NCBI GenBank assembly: GCA_025526995.1
Contig: JAHLKG010000007.1
Coordinates: forward strand, 248,001 to 312,000
Direction: 5' to 3'
DNA: 64,000 nt
Source: Powellomyces hirtus
Taxonomy: Eukaryota > Chytridiomycota > Chytridiomycetes > Spizellomycetales > Powellomycetaceae
In this document: piece by piece, positions 48,301 to 58,555 of the stretch
How the letters are laid out: every line of letters starts with the position of its first letter
Position numbering within the stretch: position 1 is the stretch's first letter
Notes under the pieces: model-generated
What the model was told of the DNA's origin: nothing
The model's input: the letters and a program-made list of their open reading frames with translations, nothing else
The model's database searches: none
Translations under genes and position numbers: made by a program

Positions 48301-48766
48301 TGGTCGTGGCATTTATTCCATCCTTCCGCATCAAATCCTCGTCGATGATGTCCTCAGCATGAGCAGTCCTTTTGATGTGATCGGTGCCCGCCTCGACGTC
48401 ATATTTGTCTCCCTTTTTAAAACCGGCCGCTTTCCGTACGCTCGTGAGCGATCCGACCCCCTTCGATGTCTTCGGTTTTGCTGAGCTACCGACTGAAACG
48501 CGGTGGCTAAAATCGGCGGATGACTCGGATGCATGAGATGAACTCATCGCCATAACTTTTGACCCGGAGCGGTGTAGACCTTCGCCCGAAATGGCCTGCT
48601 GCATATCTGGGAGATCCTGCAGACAACCTGCCGCCAATTTCGAGGCATCAACACGGGATCCCAGGGAATTTTGGGAAACGCGGCTTCTTCCAGCACTCCC
48701 CAGAACAGAGCCTTGGGAGACATTGGTTTTGCTTGCGCCAACTGAGCGTCGCCGCGCTCCCTCCAT
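45314..48766 (-). CDS. Receptor-type adenylyl cyclase: ectodomain, HAMP, class III cyclase (12 exons)
   Basis: Membrane cyclase likely making cAMP in response to an extracellular small molecule. Exons 48766-48167, 48089-47702, 47634-47537, 47471-47467, 47403-47313, 47237-46613, 46546-46506, 46438-46339, 46256-46157, 46098-46056, 45993-45827 and 45752-45314 give 898 residues. A cytosolic Ser-rich N-terminus (1-165) is followed by TM1 (about 170-193), a Cache-like extracellular domain (about 200-530), TM2 (about 533-555), a HAMP-like linker (EIRHLQASFEQMKSTIQGF) and the cyclase domain. Metal-binding Asp residues are in FFSDIKDFTVLSERL and in DFIGDAIM. The catalytic Asn/Arg are in GDDVNLCSRLEGLNKRY. 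ATG 48766 is the first in frame. The purine specificity residues were not assigned with certainty, so guanylyl cyclase activity cannot be excluded. One exon is only 5 nt. Confidence 0.9.
47467..47471 (-). other. 5-nt microexon of the adenylyl cyclase
   Basis: GTGTG flanked by CTCTAG and GTAAGT on the minus strand. It is needed to keep frame between exon 3 (ending TCTCCATGG, phase 0) and exon 5 (AATGTCGATAAT, which needs phase 2). The two flanking introns are then about 63-65 nt, the local norm. Confidence 0.7.
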
Positions 48767-50656
48767 TTTGGTTCAACGAAAATGTTCGCAGAATTCCTTG
48801 TATTTGTCTCGTCAAGGTCGATCGGGGCAGGAGGGATGGCAAAATGCGGTGAGTAGCCTGAGAGAAGGAAGAGATGAAGAAGCCGGGAGACACAGTGCTT
48901 AGAAAGCAGGTTCAGGTATTTCAACGGCGCCGAGGCGGTATGGGCGGAGATGCTACTCTGAAGGAGAACAATGTATGATGTAACCTATATGTCGTAACAA
49001 GCAGACTTTGAGGCGTCGTTTTAGGCTTGGCTTACGCTTAAAGGTCTACCCAATCCAGGAAACGATTGATTTACGGAGAGACGGACCATTACCTCCTCTA
49101 CTTTCACAAAAATACAATCAAGGGAAGTTCAACAGCTACATCTTATAACTAGTCCCAAACGCCCACTATACTAAGGAAGACAATGAGCAATAAAAGGCAC
49201 CACTACCCCTCCAGCTCCTCAGGACGTCTAGCAGTCGGAGGCGATCCTTCTTCACATTGCCATTTCCTGCGATCCTTCTTCACAATGCCATTTCCTATCC
49301 TGTCTGACATCTGAGACAGGGACAGTATGTCACTCTTCTTCGTACCTGGAAACCTCGCATGCATCCGAGATGATTGGGGTGCTCCCACAGGTTCCTTGAC
49401 CTTTGCGTGCGACATTCGTCAGTCGTGGGGTTGTGACTTGCTTACCTAAACCGCGTCAGACGAATGCGACGCGTGCGACATGCGGCCTTGCTTGCCCTTG
49501 TACTGTAGACGGCTCCCGGTTCTCTTGGCATCTCTCTTTTCTTTCTAGCGAGCGGGGTAAAGCGTCGCCATCTTGGAATCTCGACATTTCTCCATTCCCA
49601 CATCTCGATATTTTCCATCTATCCCATCCATCCGGGTATCTATCCATTCATTGGCTCTGCTGATCTGGCAACTATCAGCTTGTCTTGGGCTTGGGCCATG
49701 CTAAACCCTCGTACACGGCTGCTTGGAGGACTTCCGGTGACGTGATGCCACAACAACGGGACTCTGCATCACTTTCAACAATCTCGTTGAAATACGTCAA
49801 ACAATTCCCGCGGACACCGCAGAAATGTCTTTTATGAAATGCTGCGATACTCGTCCGCCATTTACCCAACTGCCATTCTTGCACGACCGACATCAAAAAG
49901 GGGGGAGGGGAACGGCAAAGGATGGTCGGGACGGTGATGACCGACAAAATGGACCTGGTACTACATGCACGACCCATTCCCAATCAACAGGGGATGCGAC
50001 ACTGATTGGAACTCGATTTTTTTCTCTTTGCCAGTCTTTGGATGAGATCATCACCACGGGCAAAGGCAAAACCCGTCAACGAGGTGGACGTGGGACGTCG
50101 GACGGGTCGTCGTATCTCTTCATCGCACCCGTTGGGCCTGGCAGACAAAACCTGCAAGTCTCAATCTGCCGTGTCTTGCATCCCACGCAGATGTATCAAT
50201 TGCCGTTACAGAGGCCAAGCAACAACAAACGCCGATACCGCCACCGAGGAGATAGAGACGGATCAAAATACCCCACCCCAATCTACGGACAACTAGAAGT
50301 GGAAGAAAGATGAATCATGGCAAATGGACTCGTGACACAGGACTCTGTGCCTCGATGCGATGAACGCCAAGTCTGTCGCGTTGCTTCTTGAAGAGGTGCT
50401 TATTGAGCGTGGCCTATCCAAGCCACGTGGGCACAGATGAGTTCCTCAATCAGCGTTTATCTACACCCACGAGAGCAACGTCGGATTTTGGAACGCACCA
50501 GACTTGGACATTTCAGGAGGTTCCGATCCTGCACCAGGAACTCTGAACTTTTCTTTGGCAAACAGTCTGCAAGTGCGAGATACAGCTGGTAAGAGGCATT
50601 GTATAACTACCATTATCCCATGAAGCGTAATCATTAACAGCTTGTCCCTTATCACA
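48767..50656. other. Intergenic, repeat-tinged, no gene seen
   Basis: Includes the cyclase promoter and a direct duplication of about 28 bp at 49236-49294 (GATCCTTCTTCACA-TGCCATTTCCT twice). Open frames are not convincing. Confidence 0.55.
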
Positions 50657-50756
50657 GGGACGCGTTACATCCAACGGCGACTGGTTAAAGCACTCGAGGA
50701 CATCACAATCAAGTACGATGGCACAGTGAGGAACAGCCGAGGCGATGTGATCCCAT
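50657..50756 (+). pseudogene. Fragment of RNA polymerase II largest subunit (RPB1)
   Basis: About 33 codons read [20 protein letters not shown], then [13 protein letters not shown], matching the highly conserved RPB1 segment [14 protein letters not shown]...[14 protein letters not shown]. The match starts and stops abruptly and no other RPB1 sequence lies nearby. This is a displaced or captured fragment, not a functional gene. It adjoins repeat DNA, so capture by a mobile element or a segmental insertion is likely. Confidence 0.75.
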
Positions 50757-51029
50757 CAAAGCCGTCTTGTCCTCAATCAACCGCCACGCTTCTTGCTAGA
50801 CCTCACTTGCTCAACCGCTCGTGCCTGCTTGGCAGGATCAACAATCTCGTCGTCATTTGCAAGCGCCCACCTGTATCCACGGCATGTCTCCTTGGGTGGC
50901 GGAGCGCCTCCCCAACAGTGGATTTGTCGATACCAAGAACCGGGCAACCACCCCAGCGCCAGCGGGCACCTCCTTTCCAGGGGGGGCAGTGGTCGTCAAC
51001 AACCCCACCGTGACCTCATCCTCCATCCT

Positions 51030-51290
51030 CAGGGTGGGGCCCTTCTTTAACGATCCCATTTTGTTGGGGGATTCCCCTGTCTGGTGGGCCTGCTTTCCGG
51101 CCTTCCACTGCCTTATTTGCAGCAGTTTTCCCCCTATCCTCTCGAAGAGAATTCATTGCCTTCGCTTACCGCGAAGCACTCTCATCAAAGCTTCGCTTCC
51201 TGACCAGGCAGCGCTAGACTCTTGGAGATTCTTGCTCAGTGGTTACTGAGCATCTGGCCATTGGGCCCCTCCCCTCCCTTGACTGTCGTA
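51030..51290. repeat. Dispersed repeat, copy B
   Basis: Second diverged copy of the element seen at 41790-42010. It runs directly into the 104-bp tandem array, suggesting both belong to one decayed mobile element. Confidence 0.7.
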
Positions 51291-51299
51291 TTGCCAAAA

Positions 51300-51725
51300 C
51301 CCTGCCCGTGGGCGCGCTGCTTCTAAGCTCAAGGAGGCTATCCGACAAAAGCACGCTGCTGTTCTTCGAGAGCTGCATGCGTTTGAAAGGGCTTACCACA
51401 CCGATCTGCCCGTGGGCGCGCTGCTTCTAAGCTCAAGGAGGCTATCCGACAAAAGCACGCTGCTGTTCTTCGAGAGCTGCATGCGTTTGAAAAGGCTTAC
51501 CACACCGATCTGCCCGTGGGCGCGCTGCTTCTAAGCTCAAGGAGGCTATCCGACAAAAGCACGCTGCTGTTCTTCGAGAGCTGCATGCGTTTGAAAAGGC
51601 TTACCACACCGATCTGCCCGTGGGCGCGCTGCTTCTAAGCTCAAGGAGGCTATCCGACAAAAGCACGCTGCTGTCCTTCGAGAGCTGCATGCTTTTGAAA
51701 AGGCTTACCACACCGATCTGCATGC
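51300..51725 (+). repeat. 104-bp tandem array, about 4 copies
   Basis: GCCCGTGGGCGCGCTGCTTC recurs at about 51304, 51408, 51512 and 51616. Copies are almost identical. One frame of each unit reads like real protein (KLKEAIRQKHAAVLRELHAF, then EKAYHTDL), but 104 is not a multiple of three, so the frame does not continue from unit to unit. This suggests a recently amplified exon fragment of a transposon protein or another gene. Confidence 0.85.
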
Positions 51726-52551
51726 AGCGAGTTCACGGCCCCACCACAGATGATGACGAAAACGAAGCAGAAATTGTCACTGGCACTCAGAGTGTGGTTC
51801 GCATGCCGCGTTGGCGAGAACTGTTGTGTTTCAATCCCAACAATGATCATCGCTTGAAACGTGGGTCAGAGAACAAGGCTTTTGAAGCATGGCAATGGAC
51901 GTGTGTAGGTGGAGGGGCGTGAATGAATGATTTAACCCAGGACGCCTATGATGAGCTTGTGTACGATGTAGTCTCGTGTACTTTGTTCCTTACTATTTGT
52001 TTGGTGCTTCCAACAGATTCAATACAGCTGCAGGACAAGCCGTTGCTCTTCGCCTTTGAAGGTTGCCCATTGCCAGATAATCATCTGCATACCGCCGCTT
52101 CCCGATGGAGTATGGATGTTACGGAATGACATTCCTCCTTGACGTCCCAGGTGCCGTCGTCAACCATGTGTTATCTGACACTACCCTCCTCTGTCTTTGT
52201 TCTTTGTAGCCTAACCACCGGTCGGGCTATCTGAAAATGCTAAGTTCTAGTCCCTAAGCATCTTATATGAGCCTAAAGCTCACTAAGAGCCTAAGCTCTA
52301 AGTACAGCTATCATCCCACATTCGACTTGTTACGAGCAATGGATAGGCCGCCCATGACATGCACGCAACACGCATGACCGAATTCCGGTAGACCCCCATC
52401 TCCCCTGCTCCACGTGCTAATGTTTGCGCGGATATTTCATCCCAAGGGGCATGAAAGAGATTCATAGAGGTTTCGTATGCATTTGATTACTGTATTATGA
52501 GTCGTTAGCCACTCTCAGGGCGTGGGCCGTACGTGAATTCATAAGGTGAGA
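51726..52551. other. No gene seen
   Basis: Downstream flank of SARAF and the end of the repeat region; nothing else can be supported. Confidence 0.5.
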
Positions 52552-53773
52552 TCAGAAACGCCTTCTGATGTTGTCAAGCAAACTCAAGACAAACGACACA
52601 AAGAAAAGCCCTGTCATAGAAGATGCGCGAGAGAAATGAATGGACAAGCCTGGATACTATCTCGAGCAGGTTCATCACACTTACTTTCCAATACTTGTCC
52701 TTCTCCAGCCCGGCCAAACCCGTCCTGGTTCGTAAACAGGAGGCGGTAGATAAAGTAAGCGAATGCGCCAAACAGGACGAGCCGGATGAGATCATTAACT
52801 CCACTCGTGAATTGGTTCTCTGAGATGCAAGATATTGGTGAGCGCAAATTCAGATACCAGAGAATCAGGCGTGGTACTCACGACCGGGCCAGAATGAGTG
52901 ACCCCCGGGATCGCGGCGGCTATTCCATAATGCCTGTTGTTCTTGCCGTTTCTGCTCCAATGAAGCCTCGTACAGCTTTTGCGCCTCGGGCGTTCGGTGC
53001 AACTCGTCTGTGTACAGTTGAAAGTTGTGGAATTCAATGTCGGTGACAACCACAAGGCGCATCCGCCATAAATGCGGGCTTACAAATTAAGTGACAGGAG
53101 CCGGCCAGGATGTTTGGATCATTGTCATACTCGTACCCTTCGCAGTTCAGGCGAGGGTTGGACATGAAGTAGGATGATGGGTCCTCGTTGGCCGAATATG
53201 CAGTCACCGCGCATTCCCATTTTACGCCTATGATTTGAGGTGCTGAGCATGAGATGCGGTAGTTCGAAAGATAATTCGCCATGTCGGGGTAATTCAGCCC
53301 TGATACCCGCAAGTCAACATGTAGTACCTTCAGTTTTGAATGCAATGTTGGTGCACTGAATCGCAGTTGGTCCTTGAGTTCCTGAATCTGCATTCCGGTG
53401 GTTCCAGCAGGCATTCCCTTGGCATGAAAGCTGCGGGTAGGCCTGTCGTCTACGGCCAGAAGTGAAAAGACCTGGAGAGGAACATCAGCCGGACGGTTCG
53501 TACTCTCTCTCGACCTTTCGGCAGAGAAAAATCTCAACAATACCCTTGACGAAAGTGATCGATTCTACATCAGCGAGCTTGATCTTGTGGACATCATACA
53601 CGGCAGGGGTGCGGTTAGCATTGGTTCCCTTCTCGCGATGATGGATGGGAGAGTAAGTAGTTGCGGTTACGCGAGTACTCAAACCTACTTACTGTGGACA
53701 GGGCCAAGACGATGCTCAAGAAGACAATGAGTTTCGCGAGCAGCATGTCTTTGGACCGATTTGGAAGCAACAT
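52552..53773 (-). CDS. SARAF/TMEM66-like ER calcium-entry regulator (7 exons)
   Basis: In animals SARAF sits in the ER membrane and inactivates store-operated calcium entry. Exons 53773-53693, 53631-53544, 53471-53328, 53227-53084, 53007-52882, 52819-52685 and 52610-52552 give 258 residues. A signal peptide (LLAKLIVFLSIVLALST) is followed by the family core: KIKLADVESITF, then GLFTSGRRRQAYPQLSCQGN (matching the YTTARR..PVPQL.C element), IQCTN, KWECAV, and the diagnostic CEGYEYDNDPNILAGSCHLI-YEL. After a Glu/Gln-rich linker comes one TM helix (DLIRLVLFGAFAYFIYRLLF, about residues 195-215) and a short tail. Cys spacing supports the lumenal fold. The last exon is the least certain. STIM/Orai partners would have to be sought elsewhere in the genome. 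It shares a 0.4-kb promoter with the PUB-domain gene. Confidence 0.88.
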
Positions 53774-54180
53774 GGCGGGTGGATGACAAAGTGGGAGGAG
53801 GACCGCTGGTCTCTCGCACGCATTGCAGTCCTTTCATTTCGTTCCTGAGCGCAACCCCAAAAGTGAAAAATGGAAAAGAAAGCGCACCGTGTTCCAAAGT
53901 CCCGCCCGCTTCGTGTAACTTGAAACTGCTATTTATACGTTTACCGTACCTCTGGTTACGCCTCCGGGAAGCGCCAGATGTGCGTGTTGTTCATATCCAG
54001 GATACCGGTATGTTTGTTCCAACGGTAGGACACTATTCTGGCACACCTCCCCACGATTACCAAGTTGTTTCAGCAGCGTTTGGTTTACGGTGCGTTGCTA
54101 TCTCGGGCAGCTAGGCATGACACCTTTGGGTATATAAACGTGGTGGACTTCACACACGCTCCTGCCATCACTCTTGGACA
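53774..54180. promoter_or_regulatory. Shared bidirectional promoter of SARAF and the PUB-domain gene
   Basis: 407 bp between two divergent start codons. A TATATAAA box at 54131-54138 lies 50 nt upstream of the plus-strand ATG. No obvious TATA faces the SARAF side. Confidence 0.55.
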
Positions 54181-55266
54181 ATGTTGGGACCGATAGGTAA
54201 GGACCGTCATGTGCCCCTCCGGGCGAACAAGCCCCGTGCCCAACCTAACTTATCGTCAAACCATGCAGTGAACCAAATCGTAAACCGCAACGGCTCGGAA
54301 AGGTCGGCTGCCTGCTTGTCAACTCTAGTGCAGATTGCGCGGAATGTCCAACAAGATCCTGAAAAGTTTGGCACCATCAAGGGCACCAACAAGATCTTGA
54401 TGGAGCGAGTGTGGCATGTCGAAGGTACATTGTCCGCGAAAGGGTGATTGCGCCGAGCTAACCGCATGGTGTTGCTTACGAGCAGGTGGGCTCGAAGCGC
54501 TGCAAGCAATTGGATTCATACCGGAAGTCGATAGCGACAACGAAACCTTGCTGTTCAGGTTTTCTCCAGCCACCTACATGGCCCAGCTACCTTTCCATAT
54601 TCAACTTTTGAACAATGGATTGGCCGCCCACGCCTGGCAGGGTGACGCGCCCACTGGCCGGATTGCCACCACCCGAGAGCGCATGATGAACTCCAAACTC
54701 AACAAGCCGCCACGAAAGACAGCAGTCGACATTTCCGCCGAGCTCCGGCAGCTTGCTGATGAACGGAAGGCAAGGATGGGGTCACAAAAAGCCTCTTCCT
54801 CCAACGCGCAACCCGCCGTTCCGAAACCACAACCCCGGAAGGCCAATGTTCCAATTAGAGAGACCGCGGGTCCAGCACCCCAAGCACCGGGAAGCAACAC
54901 GGGTCCGAAAGACTTGGCAATCATCGTCGTTGCATTTATCATCGTGTTCTCAAATTTGGCATCCCATGAAGTCAAATTGATGACAGTCATTGTGACAGTG
55001 CTTTATTTTGCCGTCAATCACCGGTCATCATCAGCTCGTGTCAATGCAGATGGTAAGTAAGATGCGGTTACACCTCTGAGTAGAATCTGCGCTAAGCCAT
55101 CATGCGTAAAATTGCAGGCTCCATAAGTCGATCTGGGCAGTCGGCTTCACGACAGCAGCGATTTCACGGACGTTCGAAGAATCTGAATGAAGTAAAGCAA
55201 GAAGCAAGGCAAAAAGAGGAAATCCGGGGATACGTCCAGCGAAAGGCATTTGGATCTTTCTTCTAA
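54181..55266 (+). CDS. Membrane-anchored PUB-domain protein (4 exons)
   Basis: PUB domains bind the C-terminal tail of the p97/Cdc48 ATPase, linking it to ubiquitin and ERAD pathways. Exons 54181-54196, 54269-54424, 54486-55052 and 55118-55266 give 295 residues. Intron 1 (72 nt, CTAAC branch point) keeps the frame if retained. The PUB-like region (about 15-85) has LSTLVQIARNVQQDPEKFGT, KGTNKILMERVW and GGLEALQAIGFIPE. A Pro/Lys linker follows, with a helix (ISAELRQLADERKARMGSQK). Two adjacent hydrophobic helices (DLAIIVVAFIIVFSNLA and LMTVIVTVLYFAV, about 199-236) suggest a membrane hairpin. A basic Gln/Arg tail of about 58 residues ends the chain. PUB assignment is by pattern, not search. 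The PUB plus double-TM layout is one I do not know from characterised proteins. Divergent partner of SARAF. Confidence 0.75.
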
Positions 55267-56159
55267 TCTCGTCTGGGTGCTGAAGTGTTGGACGGCTGGA
55301 ATGTGTGGTCAGCTGGCAGTATGCGACATTTATCTATTATAGTTGATTAGATGGTGGGACTACAGAGACTCGTCAAATGGCAGTAGCCCGATGATCCGCC
55401 ATGAGAGACCAAGTTGACGAAGGTGTCGGGTGCGTACAAAGTGGGTAGAGCAAAACACAGAGCATTCCGTATGTTTATATTTAAATCAAGTAATTGCACA
55501 AAGACAAGCGGATGCCAAGCATTGCATTTACAGTCCCGTGGTCAGATCTCGCGGGTGCAATAGAATGTGCTTCATACTTTTCTCATTGTCGTTATCGTAG
55601 TCGTTGTCGTTGTCGTTGTTGTTCCATGTGGCCGCTCTTTCGTGCGTCAGCTTTTCCCCCATCTGGAGCTGTTGTGTGGTAATTTGTCAAGCGACCGTCC
55701 TATCTACTTCTTGTTCTAAACGGGTGAGTTCCTTGCACGCCCCTAGCGAGTCAAAGAATACTGACGTCAGAATCATCCATTCATTCCGTCTATAACCGCT
55801 GCACTTTGTAACCTACCAGCGTGAGGAGCCCATAGCGGACGTGTGGTTGCGGAAAGGTTTGAGATCTTCCAGTACGCCGTGACCCGTGACCTGGACTTCA
55901 TAGATTTAGCTTCCATGCCAAGCCGCTGAAATTTGTTAACATGTCGTTTACCAGAATCTGTCCTGACCGGATACCCTAAACCATGTATCGCGCGATCACA
56001 TCAAAATAGTCTCTGGAATCATCGGAGACTTCATAGATTCCTTGTCTACAATGAACATGGCGGGAATTCCCCTCGCCAACGGAGAATGTGTAGAGAAGAA
56101 ATTAGCAAATGGAGATATCACAAGACGGCGGCATTGCACACGAAACATCCAAAGTTAAC
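55267..56159. other. Intergenic, no gene seen
   Basis: 3' flank of the PUB gene. A (GTTGTC)n-like run occurs near 55585-55620. No coding exon can be supported. Confidence 0.55.
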
Positions 56160-57240
56160 GGGGATCGAGTGCGGTAGCAGAGAAACCGGAAGGTGGTGAC
56201 AGTGACTCGCGAAGAGTACTGCTAGAATCCACCTGCGTCGTCTTCTCCACACTCTTTTCATCGTCAAGGAACAAGTGTACCAATGACAACGCCGCACTTC
56301 TGCTCAGCCACGGCAACCTTTCAATAGGAGTTTTACAACCGCTTTGGATTACACCGACTCAAATGTTCTTCGAGTTCGGAATCCCCGTCCTCCTCTCAAC
56401 ATGACCAAAGCGCAGATAGCAGAGAAACCGGAAGGTGGTGACAGGGACTCGCGAAGAGTACTGCTAGAATCCACCTGCGTCGTCTCCTCCACACTCTTTT
56501 CATCGTCAAGGGACAAGTGTACCAATGACAACGCTGCGCTTTCGCTCAGCCACGGCAAACCTTTCAATAGGAGTTTTACAACCGCTTTGGATTACACCAG
56601 CTGTGCAGCTGGAATCATGCGGAGGAGGAGATTCAATTGTTTCCAGGCCGCTCACCTTGTGACCTGACCCTAACCCTAACCCTATAATTGCACATGAAAC
56701 ATCTTTCGAGGAAGACGTCATTTAACATGTTTGGATTGGCGTGAGCAGCTGATACCAATACGGAAGTTCAAGGGTCAACGGGGATCGAGTGCGGATAGCA
56801 GTGGAACCCGAGGGTATGCGGTGATCCACCCGCGTCAGTTCCTCCACACTCTTTTCATTGTCAAGGGACAAGTGTACCATTGACAACGCCGCACTTCTGC
56901 TCCAACAACGGTAACCTCAGAGGGAATTACGGCCGCATGGGATTACACCAATCTCAAATGTTCTTCGAGTCCGGAATCCCCGTCCTCCTCTCAACATGAT
57001 CAAAGCGCAGATAGCAGTGGAACCCGGGAAGCGGCCGCAGGGACCCGAGGGTATGCGCTGATCCACCCGCGTCAGTTCCTCCACACTCTTTTCATCGTCA
57101 AGGAACAAGTGTACCAATGACAACGCTGCGCTTTCGCTCCAACAACGGTAACCTCAGAGGGAATCACGGCCGCATGGGATTACGCCAGCTGGAATCATGC
57201 GGAGGAGCAGATTCAATTGTTTCTTGTCGGCTCACCTTGT
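56160..57240. repeat. Imperfect tandem repeats, about 210-240 bp, four copies
   Basis: AGCAGAGAAACCGGAAGGTG recurs at about 56176 and 56417. Diverged versions begin near 56800 and 57011 (AGCAGTGGAACCCG). Shared blocks include CTCCACACTCTTTTCAT-GTCAAGG-ACAAGTGTACCA and GGATTACACCA. Likely a locally amplified non-coding or transposon-derived sequence. Confidence 0.8.
56668..56684 (-). repeat. Interstitial telomere-like repeat
   Basis: CCCTAACCCTAACCCTA on the plus strand, inside the tandem-repeat region. It is the complement of the motif at 25789. Confidence 0.7.
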
Positions 57241-57257
57241 GACAACTGATCCATTTC

Positions 57258-57865
57258 TTAGCGCTGATGTACTGCTGAGCAGGACGAGAGTAAAGTTAGA
57301 CCCGAGAGGTACGGATGAGATCCAAAAGTGGTAAGCCATTTCCTACCTGAAAATCATGTCATGTCACATGCAACCCCCAAGGATAAGCCACTTCGTAACG
57401 CTGGCGCACTGCTGATCAGGACGAGAGTCAAGTTAGACCCGAGAGGTACGGATGAGACCCAAAAGTGGGCAAGCCCTTTCCTACCTGGAAATCATGTCAT
57501 GTCACATGCAACCCCCAAGGATGAGCCACTTCGTAGCGCTCGTGTACTGCTGATCAGGACGAGAGTCAAGTTAGACCCGAGAGGTACGGATGAGATCCAA
57601 AAGTGGGCAAGTCATTTCTTACCTGGAAATCATGTCATGTCACATGCAACCCCCAAGGATGAGCCACTTCGTAACGCTGGTGTACTGCTGATCAGGACGA
57701 GAGTCAAGTTAGACTCGAGAGGTACGGATGAGACCCAAAAGTGGGCAAGTCATTTCTTACCTGGAAATCATGTCATATCACATGCAACCCCCAAGGATGA
57801 GCCACTTCGTAACGCTGGTGTACTGCTGATCAGGACGAGAGTCAAGTTAGACCCGAGGGTACAGA
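57258..57865 (+). repeat. 138-bp minisatellite, about 4.5 copies, open in one frame
   Basis: GTCACATGCAACCCCCAAGGAT recurs at exact 138-bp spacing (near 57363, 57501, 57639 and, with one change, 57777). 138 is divisible by three and one frame stays open through all units, encoding a 46-residue repeat (HFLPGNHVMSHATPKDEPLR and so on). There is no ATG at its start. Whether it is translated is unclear; an open frame can persist simply because recent copies are identical. Confidence 0.85.
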
Positions 57866-58555
57866 CGTGACTTATGTGGGCAAGCCATTAGCTACCTTGG
57901 AAATCACGTCACAGATCACTTCCGAGATGAGCCAATGAGCAGATGAGCAGCAGCTCGGTTGCTGGGCTTAGAGTGTGATTACTGTTGCAAGTAAGGACGG
58001 GGGACAACGATTGAGTCCTGTGGATCAAGGGGCGCGAGATGATCATTCGCTCACCCACTCACCTACTGAGCTGACACGAGATGAGATGGAGGGGGTGGGA
58101 AGGAGCCCTGTCCTTTTATACTGTAGAGGTTGCATTTGTTAGCCACGCGCGCCTGACTGACTGACTGCGCATGTCCAGGATGCCCGAGCCATCTGTATGT
58201 GTTGTCAGCATTACGTAAGCGAAATTAGCGAACGGGCATGCAGCGGCATTGACCGGCATGGAGGGGCATTCAGGGCCGCCATTGTCCAGTATATTGGGAA
58301 CCTAGTCCCGTTGGTGTGGGAAACAGCAAAATACCGTATCTCTACCAGCGTTGGTTGAGAAATATCAGTCGCCCGTCCGCCAGGTTCAGTACTTGGAAAG
58401 GACGCCTAATTCATTAAGTGTTCCTTTGAATAGGAACCCTTTTGGAAGAACTAGATCTTTGACGGGGAGGGAAAGGAGAAGATCCTTGATAGGACGCATT
58501 GATGGAACTAGATATCTACTGCAAATGGTGGTAGGGGGCCATCTACTTGGACAGT
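57866..58555. other. Intergenic, no gene seen
   Basis: Flank between the minisatellite and the 3' end of the PTPMT1-like gene; nothing further recognised. Confidence 0.5.

Noticed and set aside
49825..50313. 162-codon plus-strand frame
   Set aside because: Irregular composition, no family, overlapping alternative frames of equal quality.
53034..53540. Long minus-strand frame reading through the SARAF region
   Set aside because: Reads intron and exon in mixed frames. The SARAF motif RRRQAYPQLSC appears only when the introns are removed in the phase used here.
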